Below, in pieces: positions 25,753-34,611 of a stretch of 64,000 nt of DNA. Position numbers and translations under genes: made by a program. Origin of the DNA: Phycisphaerales bacterium. Its GTDB lineage: Bacteria > Planctomycetota > Phycisphaerae > UBA1845 > UTPLA1. Numbering within the stretch: position 1 is the first letter of the stretch; every line of letters begins with the position of its first letter. The DNA is taken from NCBI GenBank assembly GCA_020639075.1, contig JACKHI010000002.1, positions 744,001 through 808,000 of the forward strand, read 5' to 3'. The notes below the pieces were generated by a model. It saw nothing but the letters and a program-made list of their open reading frames with translations, was not told where the DNA came from and ran no database searches.

Positions 25753-27199
25753 CGGAAATCTTCCACACGTCGCCGGCGCCCATCGTCAACACGATATCGC
25801 CGGGCTGAACGTTCTCGACAACATACTGCGTGATGTCTTCAAGCTTCGGGAGATACGTGGCGTCGCCGCCGTTGGCGTGCACGCGCTTGACGAGGTCCTC
25901 CGAACAGATCGCGTCGCGCATTTTTTCGGAGTCTCTCACAAAGTAGATATCCGGTATGAGTAATCGATCCGCCAAACCAAAGCTTCGCGCAAAGTCGTTC
26001 AACAGGAACCTGGTTCTCGAATGCTGATGAGGCTGAAAGACGACCCACAGCCGACGATCCGGCAGGCGCTCGCGGACCGCCCGGAGCGTGACCTGGACCT
26101 CCGTCGGATGATGTCCGTAATCGTCGAGAATCAGAACGCCGCCGATCTCGCCTTTTCGCGTTAGCCGCCGATCGGCGCCCTCAAACGTTCGCAAGGCCTC
26201 CGCAATGGCCGACGGTTCGACCGACGCCCGATGCGCCATCGCTGTGGCAACCGTCGCGTTCAGCACCTGATGCCGTCCGTAGAGCCCGTCAAGCCGAACA
26301 TCAAGGAAATGTGCGCCGTTCTTGAGCAGCGTGAATCGATAGCGGCCTTCCTCATGTGTCACATTCGTCGCTTGCCATGTCATGCCATCGCCGAAACCGA
26401 ATGTTTCGATCGGCGCACCGACCGATTCCAGGGCCGCGGATACGTTGCGATCCTCGCCGTTCGCGATCACGACACCATCCGCCGGTACCAGTGACGCAAA
26501 CGACCGGAACGCTTCATTGATCGCCTCGATGCCGTCAAAACAGTCGAGATGATCTTCTTCGATATTCAGAATCGCCGCGTACTTCGGCGCCAGGTTCAGG
26601 AATGATCGATCGAATTCGCAGGCCTCGACGATGATGTCCGGACCGTCGCCGACACCTGAACCACCGCCGAGTTGTCGAACGCCCGCGCCGACGACGAACG
26701 TCGGGTCCAGGCCGGAGCGGCGGAGTATGTACGCCAGCAGGGCGGTCGTTGTGCTCTTTCCGTGCGTGCCCGCAATTGCGTGCCCCGCGCGTAGCCGCAT
26801 CACCTGCCCGAGCATCTCAGAATACTTGACGCATGGAATGACCCGTTTCTTCGCCTCGACCAGCTCCGGATTGTCCTGCCGGATCGCCGCCGAATAGACG
26901 ACCAGATCACACGCCTTCGATATATTGACCGGCGCCTGCCCGATCCGGATCGTCGCGCCCATTTCCTCGAGCGCCGACTGATCCCCGAACTCCCGCAAAT
27001 CCGAGCCGGATACGATCGCTCCGCATCGAAGCAGCACGCCGCCCAAGCTCGCCATCCCGCACCCGCCGATGCCGATCAAGTGGATGCGTTTCGCCGCGAA
27101 CGGACTGGACCAGTGCTGATGAGGCCGCCGCCGCTCGCCGATCGCGGTAATCACTCGATCGTCATGGGCTGTCGGCACGGAGTTTGCGATCTGGGTCAT
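25727..27199 (-). CDS. murC: UDP-N-acetylmuramate--L-alanine ligase
   Basis: This 490-aa Mur ligase adds L-Ala to UDP-MurNAc in the cytoplasm. The N-terminal Rossmann fold has HLIGIGGCGMASLGGVLL. The central ATPase domain has the P-loop AGTHGKSTTTALLAYI, and the C-terminal domain contains LILDDYGHHPTEV and FQPHQHSRT, all typical of MurC. It is the first gene of the murC-murB-ddl-ftsQ series. GGGAGG about ten bases upstream supports the ATG at 27199. That Shine-Dalgarno lies between short complementary arms (CTCAC and GTGAG), which could form a small hairpin, but this may be chance. A weak promoter candidate lies about 165 bases upstream. Confidence 0.95.
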   Translation of the reverse strand: MTQIANSVPTAHDDRVITAIGERRRPHQHWSSPFAAKRIHLIGIGGCGMASLGGVLLRCGAIVSGSDLREFGDQSALEEMGATIRIGQAPVNISKACDLVVYSAAIRQDNPELVEAKKRVIPCVKYSEMLGQVMRLRAGHAIAGTHGKSTTTALLAYILRRSGLDPTFVVGAGVRQLGGGSGVGDGPDIIVEACEFDRSFLNLAPKYAAILNIEEDHLDCFDGIEAINEAFRSFASLVPADGVVIANGEDRNVSAALESVGAPIETFGFGDGMTWQATNVTHEEGRYRFTLLKNGAHFLDVRLDGLYGRHQVLNATVATAMAHRASVEPSAIAEALRTFEGADRRLTRKGEIGGVLILDDYGHHPTEVQVTLRAVRERLPDRRLWVVFQPHQHSRTRFLLNDFARSFGLADRLLIPDIYFVRDSEKMRDAICSEDLVKRVHANGGDATYLPKLEDITQYVVENVQPGDIVLTMGAGDVWKISDELVRRLS

Positions 27200-27697
27200 A
27201 CGGGCTCACCTCCCTGTGAGGCCATGCGGCTTGGCGGGCATCCGGCGACTCGCCGTGATCCGGCTCATCCTGAGATCAACCACAGCGGAATCAACCTTCT
27301 CAAGGCCGCATCGCCCATCGGGCTGTGATTTGCGACCACTCGACGCACTGGTTCAGCAGTTATCTTAACGCGCTACGACACGCGATCAAAACAAGTTCGG
27401 CGAATCTGGGAGGAACCGCGCAGCGACAGTGCTCAGCCTGCATCCATCCGGATTGTTCGCGCACAGCCCCCCTGAGATCGACAAGAACCTGTTGGGAATA
27501 TCGGGACAATTCTCCCGCTGACTTGAAACCGCTCGGACACGACGATTCACACCATTCCAAGGTCTTCACGCGAGAGCGGCCGACGTCACATCGCAGTCGC
27601 TCATGCCAAACAATGACCGGGCGATCATCGTGCGTCAGCAGCAATGATCGCCCGGTTTGTCGAGATCAGGCGGATCCTGAAGCGGGAGATTTGCGGG
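27200..27697. other. Intergenic region upstream of murC
   Basis: About 500 bases with no credible gene. On the minus strand TTGATC (27389-27384), a 16-base spacer and TAAGAT (27367-27362) could be a weak promoter for murC. The hairpin at 27616-27656 is listed separately. Open frames here are short and lack domains. Confidence 0.4.
27616..27656 (-). terminator. Strong hairpin behind the Cys-repeat secreted protein gene
   Basis: A perfect 13-bp stem (27616-27628 with 27644-27656, core CCGGGCGATCA) with a 15-base loop lies about 40 bases past the stop of the minus-strand gene at 27698. There is no clear T run on the minus strand, so it is a terminator-like or mRNA-stabilising hairpin rather than a textbook intrinsic terminator. 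Confidence 0.5.
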
Positions 27698-28111
27698 TCA
27701 GTCACCCTTCGGTTCGGGGGGGCAGTCCGTTCCCGGCCCGAGGTAGTCGCCGTTGATCAACAGGCAGACCAGTTCCGTCACTTGGGCGCAATAGCCGTTG
27801 CCCGGGACGATGCACGCGCCGACCTTGCCGCCGACCGGCTCAGGATTCGCGCTGGTTCCCTGGGCATCTTTCGGCTCCGGCGGGCACTCGCTGCCCGGAC
27901 CCTGGAAACTGCCGCCGACAATCGCGCAGAACGTCTGCGTGACGATGATGCAATTGCCGTTGCCCGGGATGATACAGGCGCCAGGTTTGCCCGCCGGTGG
28001 AGGCGACGGATCCGTGTTGGTGACAGACGTATGGAAGGCCTGGGCGGTCCCAAGCGAAAACAAGATGCCGCCCGCCAACACTAAGGCCATCGAAAACTTC
28101 ATCTTCGGCAT
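27698..28111 (-). CDS. Small secreted protein with two Cys-rich repeats
   Basis: This 137-aa protein starts at the ATG at 28111, preceded by AGGAGGTG, an excellent ribosome binding site. Residues 1-25 are a signal peptide (ending GTAQA). The mature part consists of a Pro/Thr-rich linker and two homologous repeats of about 37 residues (44-80 and 98-134). Each has the pattern GACI-PGNG-C-VT-C-G-GPG-C-PPEP with four Cys (46, 54, 62, 76 and 100, 108, 116, 130). Exact conservation of all eight Cys suggests disulfides or metal binding in an extracytoplasmic protein. I do not recognise a named function. It is transcribed divergently from the ECF sigma factor gene about 215 bases away, so the two could be regulated together. 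Confidence 0.8.
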   Translation of the reverse strand: MPKMKFSMALVLAGGILFSLGTAQAFHTSVTNTDPSPPPAGKPGACIIPGNGNCIIVTQTFCAIVGGSFQGPGSECPPEPKDAQGTSANPEPVGGKVGACIVPGNGYCAQVTELVCLLINGDYLGPGTDCPPEPKGD

Positions 28112-28326
28112 GAACACACCTCCTGTGCGGAATAAACAATCACTGATGCACCCAGCGCCCGCGTCCGCTCTACCGCGCGCACCGCCGGCAGCGGTACTAT
28201 CCGCCGTCAAAACTCATGGACGCAAAAAACTTGGCGGTGGGATCAGGAAAAATACGCGTTGCTATTAAACCGCCAGTGTCATCATTGCCTCATCGTCAAT
28301 CCGGGGCCGATCGTCAGGTCGTGATC

Positions 28327-28863
28327 ATGTCGAAAGCGGCTCCAGAAGATAGCGCGAACGGCCCGCTGCCCGAGTTCGCTTTCGTTGGATACAAGGAAAT
28401 GAAGAGACTTGCTTCGAGACTGCTGCGGAAATACGGCACAGACGCTCGACGGACGACGTCGCTCGTGCACGACGCCTATTTGCGGATGATCCATGCAGAC
28501 GACATTTCCGATTACACGACACGCCGCTTGCTCGGCGTTGCCGCCCACGCAATGCGATCCGTGTTGATCGACAACGCGCGTCGTCGACAGGTAGCCAAGC
28601 GGGGTGTTGCCGCCGACCACGTCCCCCTCGCCGAATGGAACATCGCGGCGGCAATGCCGGACGAGACGCTGCTTCGACTCAACGAGTCCCTTGTGCGGCT
28701 CCAGGCGATGGACGTGCGCAAAGCGAGGATCGTCGAACTGCGCTACTTCGGCGGACTTTCGAATCTGGAGGCATCGCAGGTCCTGGGAGTCTCCACTGCA
28801 ACGGTCAAACGCGATTGGGCGTTTGCGAGAGCTTGGTTGTTTCATGAGCTGACATCAGACTGA
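28327..28863 (+). CDS. ECF-type RNA polymerase sigma factor (planctomycete type)
   Basis: The product is 178 aa from the ATG at 28327; an in-frame ATG at 28216 would add 37 residues of poor coding character. Region 2 (MKRLASRLLRKY, TSLVHDAYLRM, HAMRSVLIDNARRRQVAKRG) and region 4 (IVELRYFGGLSNLEASQVLGVSTATVKRDWAFARAWL) are both present. The VLIDNARRR element is typical of the ECF sigma factors abundant in Planctomycetota. The Ser/Thr kinase gene starts 25 bases downstream. In this phylum such sigma factors are often encoded next to a Ser/Thr kinase and are thought to be controlled by phosphorylation rather than by an anti-sigma factor. No anti-sigma gene is visible. Confidence 0.9.
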   Translation: MSKAAPEDSANGPLPEFAFVGYKEMKRLASRLLRKYGTDARRTTSLVHDAYLRMIHADDISDYTTRRLLGVAAHAMRSVLIDNARRRQVAKRGVAADHVPLAEWNIAAAMPDETLLRLNESLVRLQAMDVRKARIVELRYFGGLSNLEASQVLGVSTATVKRDWAFARAWLFHELTSD

Positions 28864-28887
28864 TCCGGTGCGGAGCTCGAGTGCTTC

Positions 28888-31392
28888 ATGACCATTCGCT
28901 GGGACAAGATCGAGGCCGCGTTCGCCGAGATGCTCGAGTCCGATTCCGGGGAGCGGATGGCGATCATCGATCGGCACTGCGGTGACGATGTCGAGATGCG
29001 ACGCCGACTTCTGGCAATGCTCGAATCACACCAGCGCATGGGCGAGTTTCTTGAGCATCGGGCCTTCCGTGGCAGATGCTCATCGGAAGGAAGCGATCGC
29101 GATGAACGGTTCGCGGGGCGGCGGATAGGGCCGTATGAGGCAATAAGACTCATCGGTGTCGGCGGAATGGGCGTCGTTTTCGAGGTCCGCGGCGGCGATC
29201 CGCCGAAGCACTTCGCGTTGAAGCTTTTGAACAGTTCGGTGTTTCCCGGCGACCGCGTCCGCCGGGCCTGGCGGCATGAGACCGAGATGCTCTCGCGCCT
29301 GCCCCATCCGTCGATTGCGGGCTTCGTCGATGCCGGCATCGCCGATGACGACGCACCATACATCGTGATGGAGTTTGTCGACGGCGTACCGCTGGATCAA
29401 TTCGAGTGGCCGATCGACGCGACGATTCACGATCGAATCAAGTTGATGCTGTGCGTCTGCGACGCCGTGGCCTTTGGCCATCAGCGCGGCGTGATCCATC
29501 GGGATCTGAAACCGACCAACGTGCTTGTCGAACGCAGCCGTCAAAGCGCACGGGCTGATGACGTCGGTGGCCCGGGCGGCAAAAGAGCGTCCACTGAGCG
29601 TCCGTTGGTATTACACGCATCCGGGATTGAACGCGACGAGGCGCCGGCCGCTGCCGCGATCGACGTCGCTTCGAAACTGTCGTGCCGAATCAAGATCGTC
29701 GACTTCGGGCTCGCACTGCCGATGTCGCCCGATGAACGATTGTCGGTCTCAATCTCGATCGCGCATCGGGGCGCCGGCACGCTTGCATACATGAGCCCCG
29801 AGCGTATTCGCGAGCCGGAAGGCGACGCCGATGTCCGTGGCGACGTCTATTCTCTCGGCGCGATGTTGTACGAGCTGCTTACCGGCCGGCGACCGCACGA
29901 TCTCGCCGACGTCGCCTATGCCGAGGCGATGCGCCGAATCTGCGAGGAGGACATCGAGCGCCCCGCAAGGTTAAAACGGGAACTGCGAGGAGATTTGGAA
30001 GCGATCCTCCTCAAAGCCCTCGCCGCCCATCCGGCGGATCGTTATCAAACCGTCAATCAACTCGCCGACGATTTGAAGAGCTTCCTAGACGGACGATCCG
30101 TGAACGCTCGCCGAGCAGGCGTCGCCTATGACATTCGCAAGTTCGTCGTCCGCCATCGCTCCGTCTCCGTTATTGCGTTCGCCGCACTTGCAATCCTCGT
30201 GTCGGTGTCATTAGGCCTCGCTGTCCTTTACCAACGGACAAACGCCGCCGAGCGCGAGGCCCGGCGGCAGGCGCAGGCGTCCAAAGATGCCATGTCGCTG
30301 TTGCTATGGGTGTTCATGGTCGACGGGCCGTGGCAGGGACCGCCCGGTGATGTGACGATCTACCAGGCCATGAAACTGCTCGTCAGCGAGCTCGATCGCA
30401 TCGACATTGATCCGCTGATCGAAGCCGAGATGCGTCATCGAATCGGCGTGAGCTTGCGCGAGCGGGGAGAGTTCGACGAAGCCGAGCGGAACCTCAATAT
30501 CGCCGCGAACTTGACTCGAGAGCACCTCGGTCCCGACGCGCCGCAGACCGCGAATTGCGATGTCGCGCTGGCATGCCTTCAAATATCAAGCGGAGCGCGG
30601 CCGGATCTCGGCCGGCTCGAACGCGCCATCGACGTGCTTCGTCGGCATGCGGCGACCGAGGAATGGGTGCGTGCCGAACTAGCCGTCGGTTTGCAGGCGT
30701 TGGCCCATCTGCACTATTTTCGGGGGGAGTACGCCGAGGCGGAAGATCCCGCGCGTGAGGCGCTTCGATGGATGGGTGAGCCGACGAATGGCGTGGACGC
30801 CCAAAAGCGGATCGGTCTACAGATCGATCTCGCTCGCATTCTCGTCGCGTTGAAACGGACCGATGATGCCGATGCCATTTACGAGAAGGCCTATGAGGAG
30901 GCGACGTCGACATTGCCGGAAGACGACCTGCTGATCGGCAGCCTGAACGAACACTTGGCGTCCAAGTGCCTGAGAGAACGGGATGACGAATGTGCCGGCA
31001 TGCACGCAGAAGCGGCGATTCGGATTTACGAAATACGCCTGCCCGCCAATCATCCGACCATTGCGGGCGGATACCTGTTGCGGGGCCATGTCCATCGTGA
31101 CGCCGGTCGATACGAACAAGCGAAGGCCGACTACGAGCGTGCAAGCACGATGCTCAAAACGATCCACGGTCCGACGGCACGCCCTGTCCTCAACGTCGAA
31201 TACGCGATGGCCAAATGCGAAGAAGCGGTAGGGGACTTCGATGCGGCAGTCGATCGATTCACTTTTGTGTTGACCAATATGAAAACACAGCACCCGGAAT
31301 TAACCGGCTTGATCGGACGAATCGAAGAAGCGCGCAAGCAGGCGATCCAAAAACGCGAGGCTGCACAGCTCGCGGCTGCCGCAGGCGACTGA
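28888..31392 (+). CDS. Serine/threonine protein kinase with TPR-type C-terminal domain
   Basis: This 834-aa membrane kinase sits in an apparent operon with the ECF sigma gene. Residues 1-60 form the conserved helical N-terminus often found before planctomycete kinases. The kinase domain spans ~80-390, with a Gly-rich loop IGVGGMGVVFEV, Lys112 (FALKLL), HRDLKPTN at 204-211, DFG at 272-274 and GTLAYMSPERI. All catalytic residues are present. Between the catalytic loop and DFG lies an unusual insert of about 50 residues (217-266), rich in Ala, Arg and Asp. A transmembrane helix lies at about 425-446. Residues ~500-820 are helical TPR-like repeats, probably extracytoplasmic. It may phosphorylate the neighbouring sigma factor; this is inferred from gene pairing only. 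Confidence 0.93.
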   Translation: MTIRWDKIEAAFAEMLESDSGERMAIIDRHCGDDVEMRRRLLAMLESHQRMGEFLEHRAFRGRCSSEGSDRDERFAGRRIGPYEAIRLIGVGGMGVVFEVRGGDPPKHFALKLLNSSVFPGDRVRRAWRHETEMLSRLPHPSIAGFVDAGIADDDAPYIVMEFVDGVPLDQFEWPIDATIHDRIKLMLCVCDAVAFGHQRGVIHRDLKPTNVLVERSRQSARADDVGGPGGKRASTERPLVLHASGIERDEAPAAAAIDVASKLSCRIKIVDFGLALPMSPDERLSVSISIAHRGAGTLAYMSPERIREPEGDADVRGDVYSLGAMLYELLTGRRPHDLADVAYAEAMRRICEEDIERPARLKRELRGDLEAILLKALAAHPADRYQTVNQLADDLKSFLDGRSVNARRAGVAYDIRKFVVRHRSVSVIAFAALAILVSVSLGLAVLYQRTNAAEREARRQAQASKDAMSLLLWVFMVDGPWQGPPGDVTIYQAMKLLVSELDRIDIDPLIEAEMRHRIGVSLRERGEFDEAERNLNIAANLTREHLGPDAPQTANCDVALACLQISSGARPDLGRLERAIDVLRRHAATEEWVRAELAVGLQALAHLHYFRGEYAEAEDPAREALRWMGEPTNGVDAQKRIGLQIDLARILVALKRTDDADAIYEKAYEEATSTLPEDDLLIGSLNEHLASKCLRERDDECAGMHAEAAIRIYEIRLPANHPTIAGGYLLRGHVHRDAGRYEQAKADYERASTMLKTIHGPTARPVLNVEYAMAKCEEAVGDFDAAVDRFTFVLTNMKTQHPELTGLIGRIEEARKQAIQKREAAQLAAAAGD

Positions 31393-31409
31393 TCGATGCG
31401 TCACAGCGC

Positions 31410-31982
31410 CTACGCCATCATCTTTGTCATCATTCCGCTCACGCGCTCAAGCCCCTCGGGGCCCAACGTGACCATCATGTCCACAATCGCACCGAAGGAC
31501 TGCAGGAAACTCTGCATCTCTTCGAGCCGGCAGCGGAACTTCGTGACGTCTTCCGGTTCCGCGGCGGTCTTTCCCTTCGTGACTGGTCCCACCATCTCGA
31601 GGCACTTGTCAATCGTCTCGACGATCGGCTCGACCTCTCGGCGCCGGCGCTGCTGAATGATCGTCTCCAGCATCTCCCAGACGTTGGTTCGACAGAGGAA
31701 ATACTCCCTGCGATCACCGCGCAGATGCACACGCTCGATCAGCCCCCAATCCACCAGCGCCCGGAGATTCGTCGACGCCGTGCCGCGCGACACGAGCAAT
31801 CGTTCCATGACGTCGTCCGTGCAAACGGGCTCGTTGGACACGAATAGCAGCGCGTGAATCTCCGCCATCGTCCGATTGATCCCCCAGTATCCGCCCATTT
31901 CTCCCCAGCGACGGATGAACAGTTGCCTTGACGCGTCGAGCGGCACGGGCTGCGTTGCGTCGGTTTTTACTGTTTCTGACAT
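31410..31982 (-). CDS. GbsR/MarR-type transcriptional regulator
   Basis: The product is 190 aa from the ATG at 31982, which has GGGAGG at good spacing; an in-frame start at 31997 is less likely. The winged helix-turn-helix (about residues 35-105) contains INRTMAEIHALLF, VMERLLVSRGTASTNLRAL and a wing DRREYF, matching the GbsR family. A helical C-terminal domain (IIQQRRRREVEPIVETI) probably dimerises. Two palindromic operator candidates with the same TTTCA half site lie 36 and 84 bases upstream of the start, suggesting autoregulation. The gene ends 17 bases from the convergent kinase gene. The inducer is unknown. GbsR itself responds to choline, but no glycine-betaine genes are nearby. Confidence 0.85.
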   Translation of the reverse strand: MSETVKTDATQPVPLDASRQLFIRRWGEMGGYWGINRTMAEIHALLFVSNEPVCTDDVMERLLVSRGTASTNLRALVDWGLIERVHLRGDRREYFLCRTNVWEMLETIIQQRRRREVEPIVETIDKCLEMVGPVTKGKTAAEPEDVTKFRCRLEEMQSFLQSFGAIVDMMVTLGPEGLERVSGMMTKMMA

Positions 31983-32017
31983 CACCCTGCCTCCCAATCA
32001 GTCTAAACCCACTGAAC

Positions 32018-32035
32018 TTTCAATATATACTGAAA
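32018..32035. promoter_or_regulatory. Candidate operator 1 for the GbsR-type regulator
   Basis: TTTCAATATATACTGAAA is an 18-bp near-palindrome (16 of 18 symmetric positions) with TTTCA/TGAAA arms. It lies 36 bases upstream of the regulator start and close to its likely promoter. Confidence 0.55.
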
Positions 32036-32065
32036 TAACTATAGCAAGGAAGGGCTTCGTCGATG

Positions 32066-32082
32066 TTTCAGAGTTTCTGAAA
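32066..32082. promoter_or_regulatory. Candidate operator 2 for the GbsR-type regulator
   Basis: TTTCAGAGTTTCTGAAA is a perfect inverted repeat with 7-bp arms and a 3-base centre. It shares the TTTCA/TGAAA arms with operator 1, and the centres of the two sites are about 47-48 bases apart. Confidence 0.6.
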
Positions 32083-32289
32083 TTACTGATGCGAGGCGTT
32101 GGGGGCGGCGATGTGCCAACTCGGCCGGATCATCGGGATGCGGGCCGAAGCCGTGTCAAAATAACGCAATCATTGGAGGCGTGAGCCGCGGATGCGAGAG
32201 CCGGTATCCCTCGCGTTCCAAGATCGCCTTTCGTCAACAGTCCGACGGGCTATGATGCCCGGCTACGCACCTCAAGGAGGCATCAACCC

Positions 32290-32694
32290 ATGAACGCCAG
32301 ACTATTCCGAGTCATCCTCCCTGTGACCGGCATCGACGCCGCTGCCCGCTTTTACGGCGCTGTCTTCAACGATGCCGGCATGCGCGTTTCCGAAGGGCGC
32401 CATTATTTCAACTGCGGCGGCACGATCCTCGCGTGTTTTGACGCGAAGGCCGACGGAGATGCCGACGAGATGCGCCCCAATCCCGAGTGGCTCTACTTCG
32501 CCGTCCCGGATATCGACGCAACTCACGCCGCCTGCAGGAAAGCGGGCGCCTTATTCAGCGAAGGCGATGTCCACGATACGCCGGCCGGAGAAGTCCATAC
32601 GCGACCGTGGGGCGAACGTTCCTTCTACTGCCAGGACCCGTTCGGCAACAAGCTGTGCTTCGTCGATCAGGCAACGACATTTACTGGTAGTTGA
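32290..32694 (+). CDS. VOC (glyoxalase/bleomycin-resistance-like) family protein
   Basis: This 134-aa protein starts at the ATG at 32290 with AAGGAGG at good spacing. It covers one pair of beta-alpha-beta-beta-beta units. The first begins LFRVILPVTGIDAAARFYGAVF and ends in a strand with LACFDAK. The second begins WLYFAVPDIDATHAACRKAGA and ends with the family signature SFYCQDPFGNKLCFVD, where the final acidic residue region usually binds the metal. The substrate cannot be read from sequence; the group contains lyases, dioxygenases and binding proteins. It stands alone, 21 bases from the convergent serine hydrolase. It is about 210-270 bases downstream of the operator candidates of the divergent GbsR-type regulator and could be its target. 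Confidence 0.85.
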   Translation: MNARLFRVILPVTGIDAAARFYGAVFNDAGMRVSEGRHYFNCGGTILACFDAKADGDADEMRPNPEWLYFAVPDIDATHAACRKAGALFSEGDVHDTPAGEVHTRPWGERSFYCQDPFGNKLCFVDQATTFTGS

Positions 32695-32714
32695 TCCCTG
32701 ATGCGAGTGCATCG

Positions 32715-34379
32715 CTACTCGATCCTCTCCGCCCGCTGATCCATTCCGTGCTGGTGCAGAATCAACGCGACGACTTTTCCCGTATCGTCTTTAACAAACG
32801 TCAGCGTCGCGTCGACGACCTTGTAGAAAAATTCCGTCTGCGATTCCGCAAACACGGGGAAGCTTGGTTGTCCTGTGAGTCGAACCATCAGCTGGCTTCT
32901 CTTGAGCGTCACATCGAAATCGACGCCGGGTGCGAGTCGGTACTGGCCCACATATGCCTGGAGTACTTTGGCATCGACTGTAACTTCCTTGGGCGGCGTC
33001 GGCGGTACGAAGTCGGCCGGCGCGCGTTCGAACCGCTGATCGCGCCCGCCCTGATGGAGAATCGCGGCCGTCGGCACTCCATCCGGGTCACGCGTGAACT
33101 CGATCTCGGCCTCGACGACACGACAGACGAACCGATCCTCGGCCACTGGATAAACGGGCACCGCCGGCTGGCCTGTCAGCTGCACCGACAGGGCGTCACC
33201 CTCTCGCGTGACTTGCAGACGAATCGACTGCGCCAGCAGATACCAACCGACATATCGATCCAGCACCTTCGGATCGACGCGCACCGATCGGCGAAGCGCC
33301 TTCAATTCAAACTTCGGCTCGAGTAAGCGAAGCCCGATCGCATCGATGTTGTAGGAATCGTTCGCGAGGACCACAACGCCGAGTTTCTTGTCTTTTCGGA
33401 ATCCGCAGAAGCTGTGGAATCCCGCCGTGCCGCCGTTGTGCCAGAGAATTTCCGCATCGTACTTCTTCCAGACGTGCCAGCCTAACGCAACATCCAGATC
33501 CGCGGATCCCGCATCGCTTCGCGGCGCCTGCGCCGCCTGAAGCGTTTCGTCGATTTCGCAGTGCATCAGCCCCAGATTGAATGCGAGGAACCGCAGCATA
33601 TCGCTGGCCGTCGAACGAATCGCCCCCGCGCCCGCGATCGCATCGAAATCCCAATGCGACTGCTTCAATCCGCCGCTATATCCCTCGGCGAAACGAGCTG
33701 CGTCCTTTGCCTTAACTGTGATGCATGTATCCGCGAGCCCCAACGGCCTCGAAATGCGATCCCGAAGCAGCGATTCATACGGCGTGCCCGAAATGCGAGA
33801 GAGCAGCTGCCCCAGGAGCCCCGTTGCGAGATTCGAATACTCGTACTGCGCGCCGACGTCGCGTCGCAGCGCATGATGTGACAGGAACTCGAATAACCTT
33901 TGCTCCGTGTAATCGGCGTACGGATTCTCTCCGTCAGCCGGATCGAAGTTATCCGGCATTCTCGGCAACCCGCTCCGATGCGTTGACAGCGTCCTCAGCG
34001 TGATCGGCTGATCGCCATGGCTAGGAATCGTCACGCCCGCCGGAACGAACTTGCTGATCGGATCGTCTAGCGCGACTTTTCCTGACGCGACCTGGTCGCA
34101 GAGAAGGATCGCCGTGAACACCTTTGAAATCGATCCGATCTCAAATAGGGTCTTCTCATCCACAGGTTGGCCGCCATTGGATTTCGTCTGGCCTTGCGCA
34201 AAGAAGGTCGTGCCATTTTCGTCAACGACTCCCACGACAATACCCGTGCAGATCTTCTCCTCGACGAGACCTTTGACATACGCACGCACATCGTCGGGAA
34301 TCGTCGGGCTCGCGTAACTCGTCGTCGCGGCCATGAACATGACCAGAAATGCAATCGTGAACGGGCGGTGCATCATCAT
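32715..34379 (-). CDS. Serine hydrolase, beta-lactamase class C / penicillin-binding-protein-like, secreted
   Basis: This 554-aa protein has a signal peptide (about residues 1-23, ending TTSYA). The serine beta-lactamase fold spans ~25-370, with nucleophile motif S83-I-S-K86, Y181-S-N183, and WHNGGTAGFHSF in place of the third KTG box. The C-terminus carries two related ~85-residue beta domains (starting near 375 and 470). Both contain YVGWYLL or YVGQYRL, a phrase like LSVQLTGQPAVPV or LMVRLTGQPSFPV, and a closing block ending LHQGGRDQRFER or LHQHGMDQRAER; these resemble DUF3471-type domains. Proteins of this kind act as esterases, D-aminopeptidases or peptidases as often as beta-lactamases, so resistance cannot be inferred. 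The gene stands alone, divergent from the prenyltransferase. Confidence 0.9.
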   Translation of the reverse strand: MMMHRPFTIAFLVMFMAATTSYASPTIPDDVRAYVKGLVEEKICTGIVVGVVDENGTTFFAQGQTKSNGGQPVDEKTLFEIGSISKVFTAILLCDQVASGKVALDDPISKFVPAGVTIPSHGDQPITLRTLSTHRSGLPRMPDNFDPADGENPYADYTEQRLFEFLSHHALRRDVGAQYEYSNLATGLLGQLLSRISGTPYESLLRDRISRPLGLADTCITVKAKDAARFAEGYSGGLKQSHWDFDAIAGAGAIRSTASDMLRFLAFNLGLMHCEIDETLQAAQAPRSDAGSADLDVALGWHVWKKYDAEILWHNGGTAGFHSFCGFRKDKKLGVVVLANDSYNIDAIGLRLLEPKFELKALRRSVRVDPKVLDRYVGWYLLAQSIRLQVTREGDALSVQLTGQPAVPVYPVAEDRFVCRVVEAEIEFTRDPDGVPTAAILHQGGRDQRFERAPADFVPPTPPKEVTVDAKVLQAYVGQYRLAPGVDFDVTLKRSQLMVRLTGQPSFPVFAESQTEFFYKVVDATLTFVKDDTGKVVALILHQHGMDQRAERIE

Positions 34380-34611
34380 CCTCCGCGGGAATGGCGTTTC
34401 AATCAGGGACGCGGCCGTCGCGTGCCGTTCTATCCAACGGAGCGACGCCCCGAAGCATTCGCCCCCAAATCCCCTAAATAGCCTCCGTGCGGCAGGTCGG
34501 CGAACCTGCTATCCTCTTGGCCTGTTTGAGGCCGTTCGTTCGCCCCATGTGGGCGGCGAACTGGAGGAACGACGGCAGGGCGATGCAAGTCGAACCTGTC
34601 ACATCCAGGTG

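Noticed and set aside
27205..27230. Possible riboswitch-like hairpin around the murC ribosome binding site
   Set aside because: Only five base pairs (CTCAC/GTGAG) around a 6-base loop, with no second conformation visible; probably chance.
32715..34379. Antibiotic-resistance beta-lactamase
   Set aside because: The SxxK and YxN motifs fit the fold, but the third motif is HNGG and the C-terminal repeat domains are typical of the wider serine hydrolase family, so resistance cannot be claimed.
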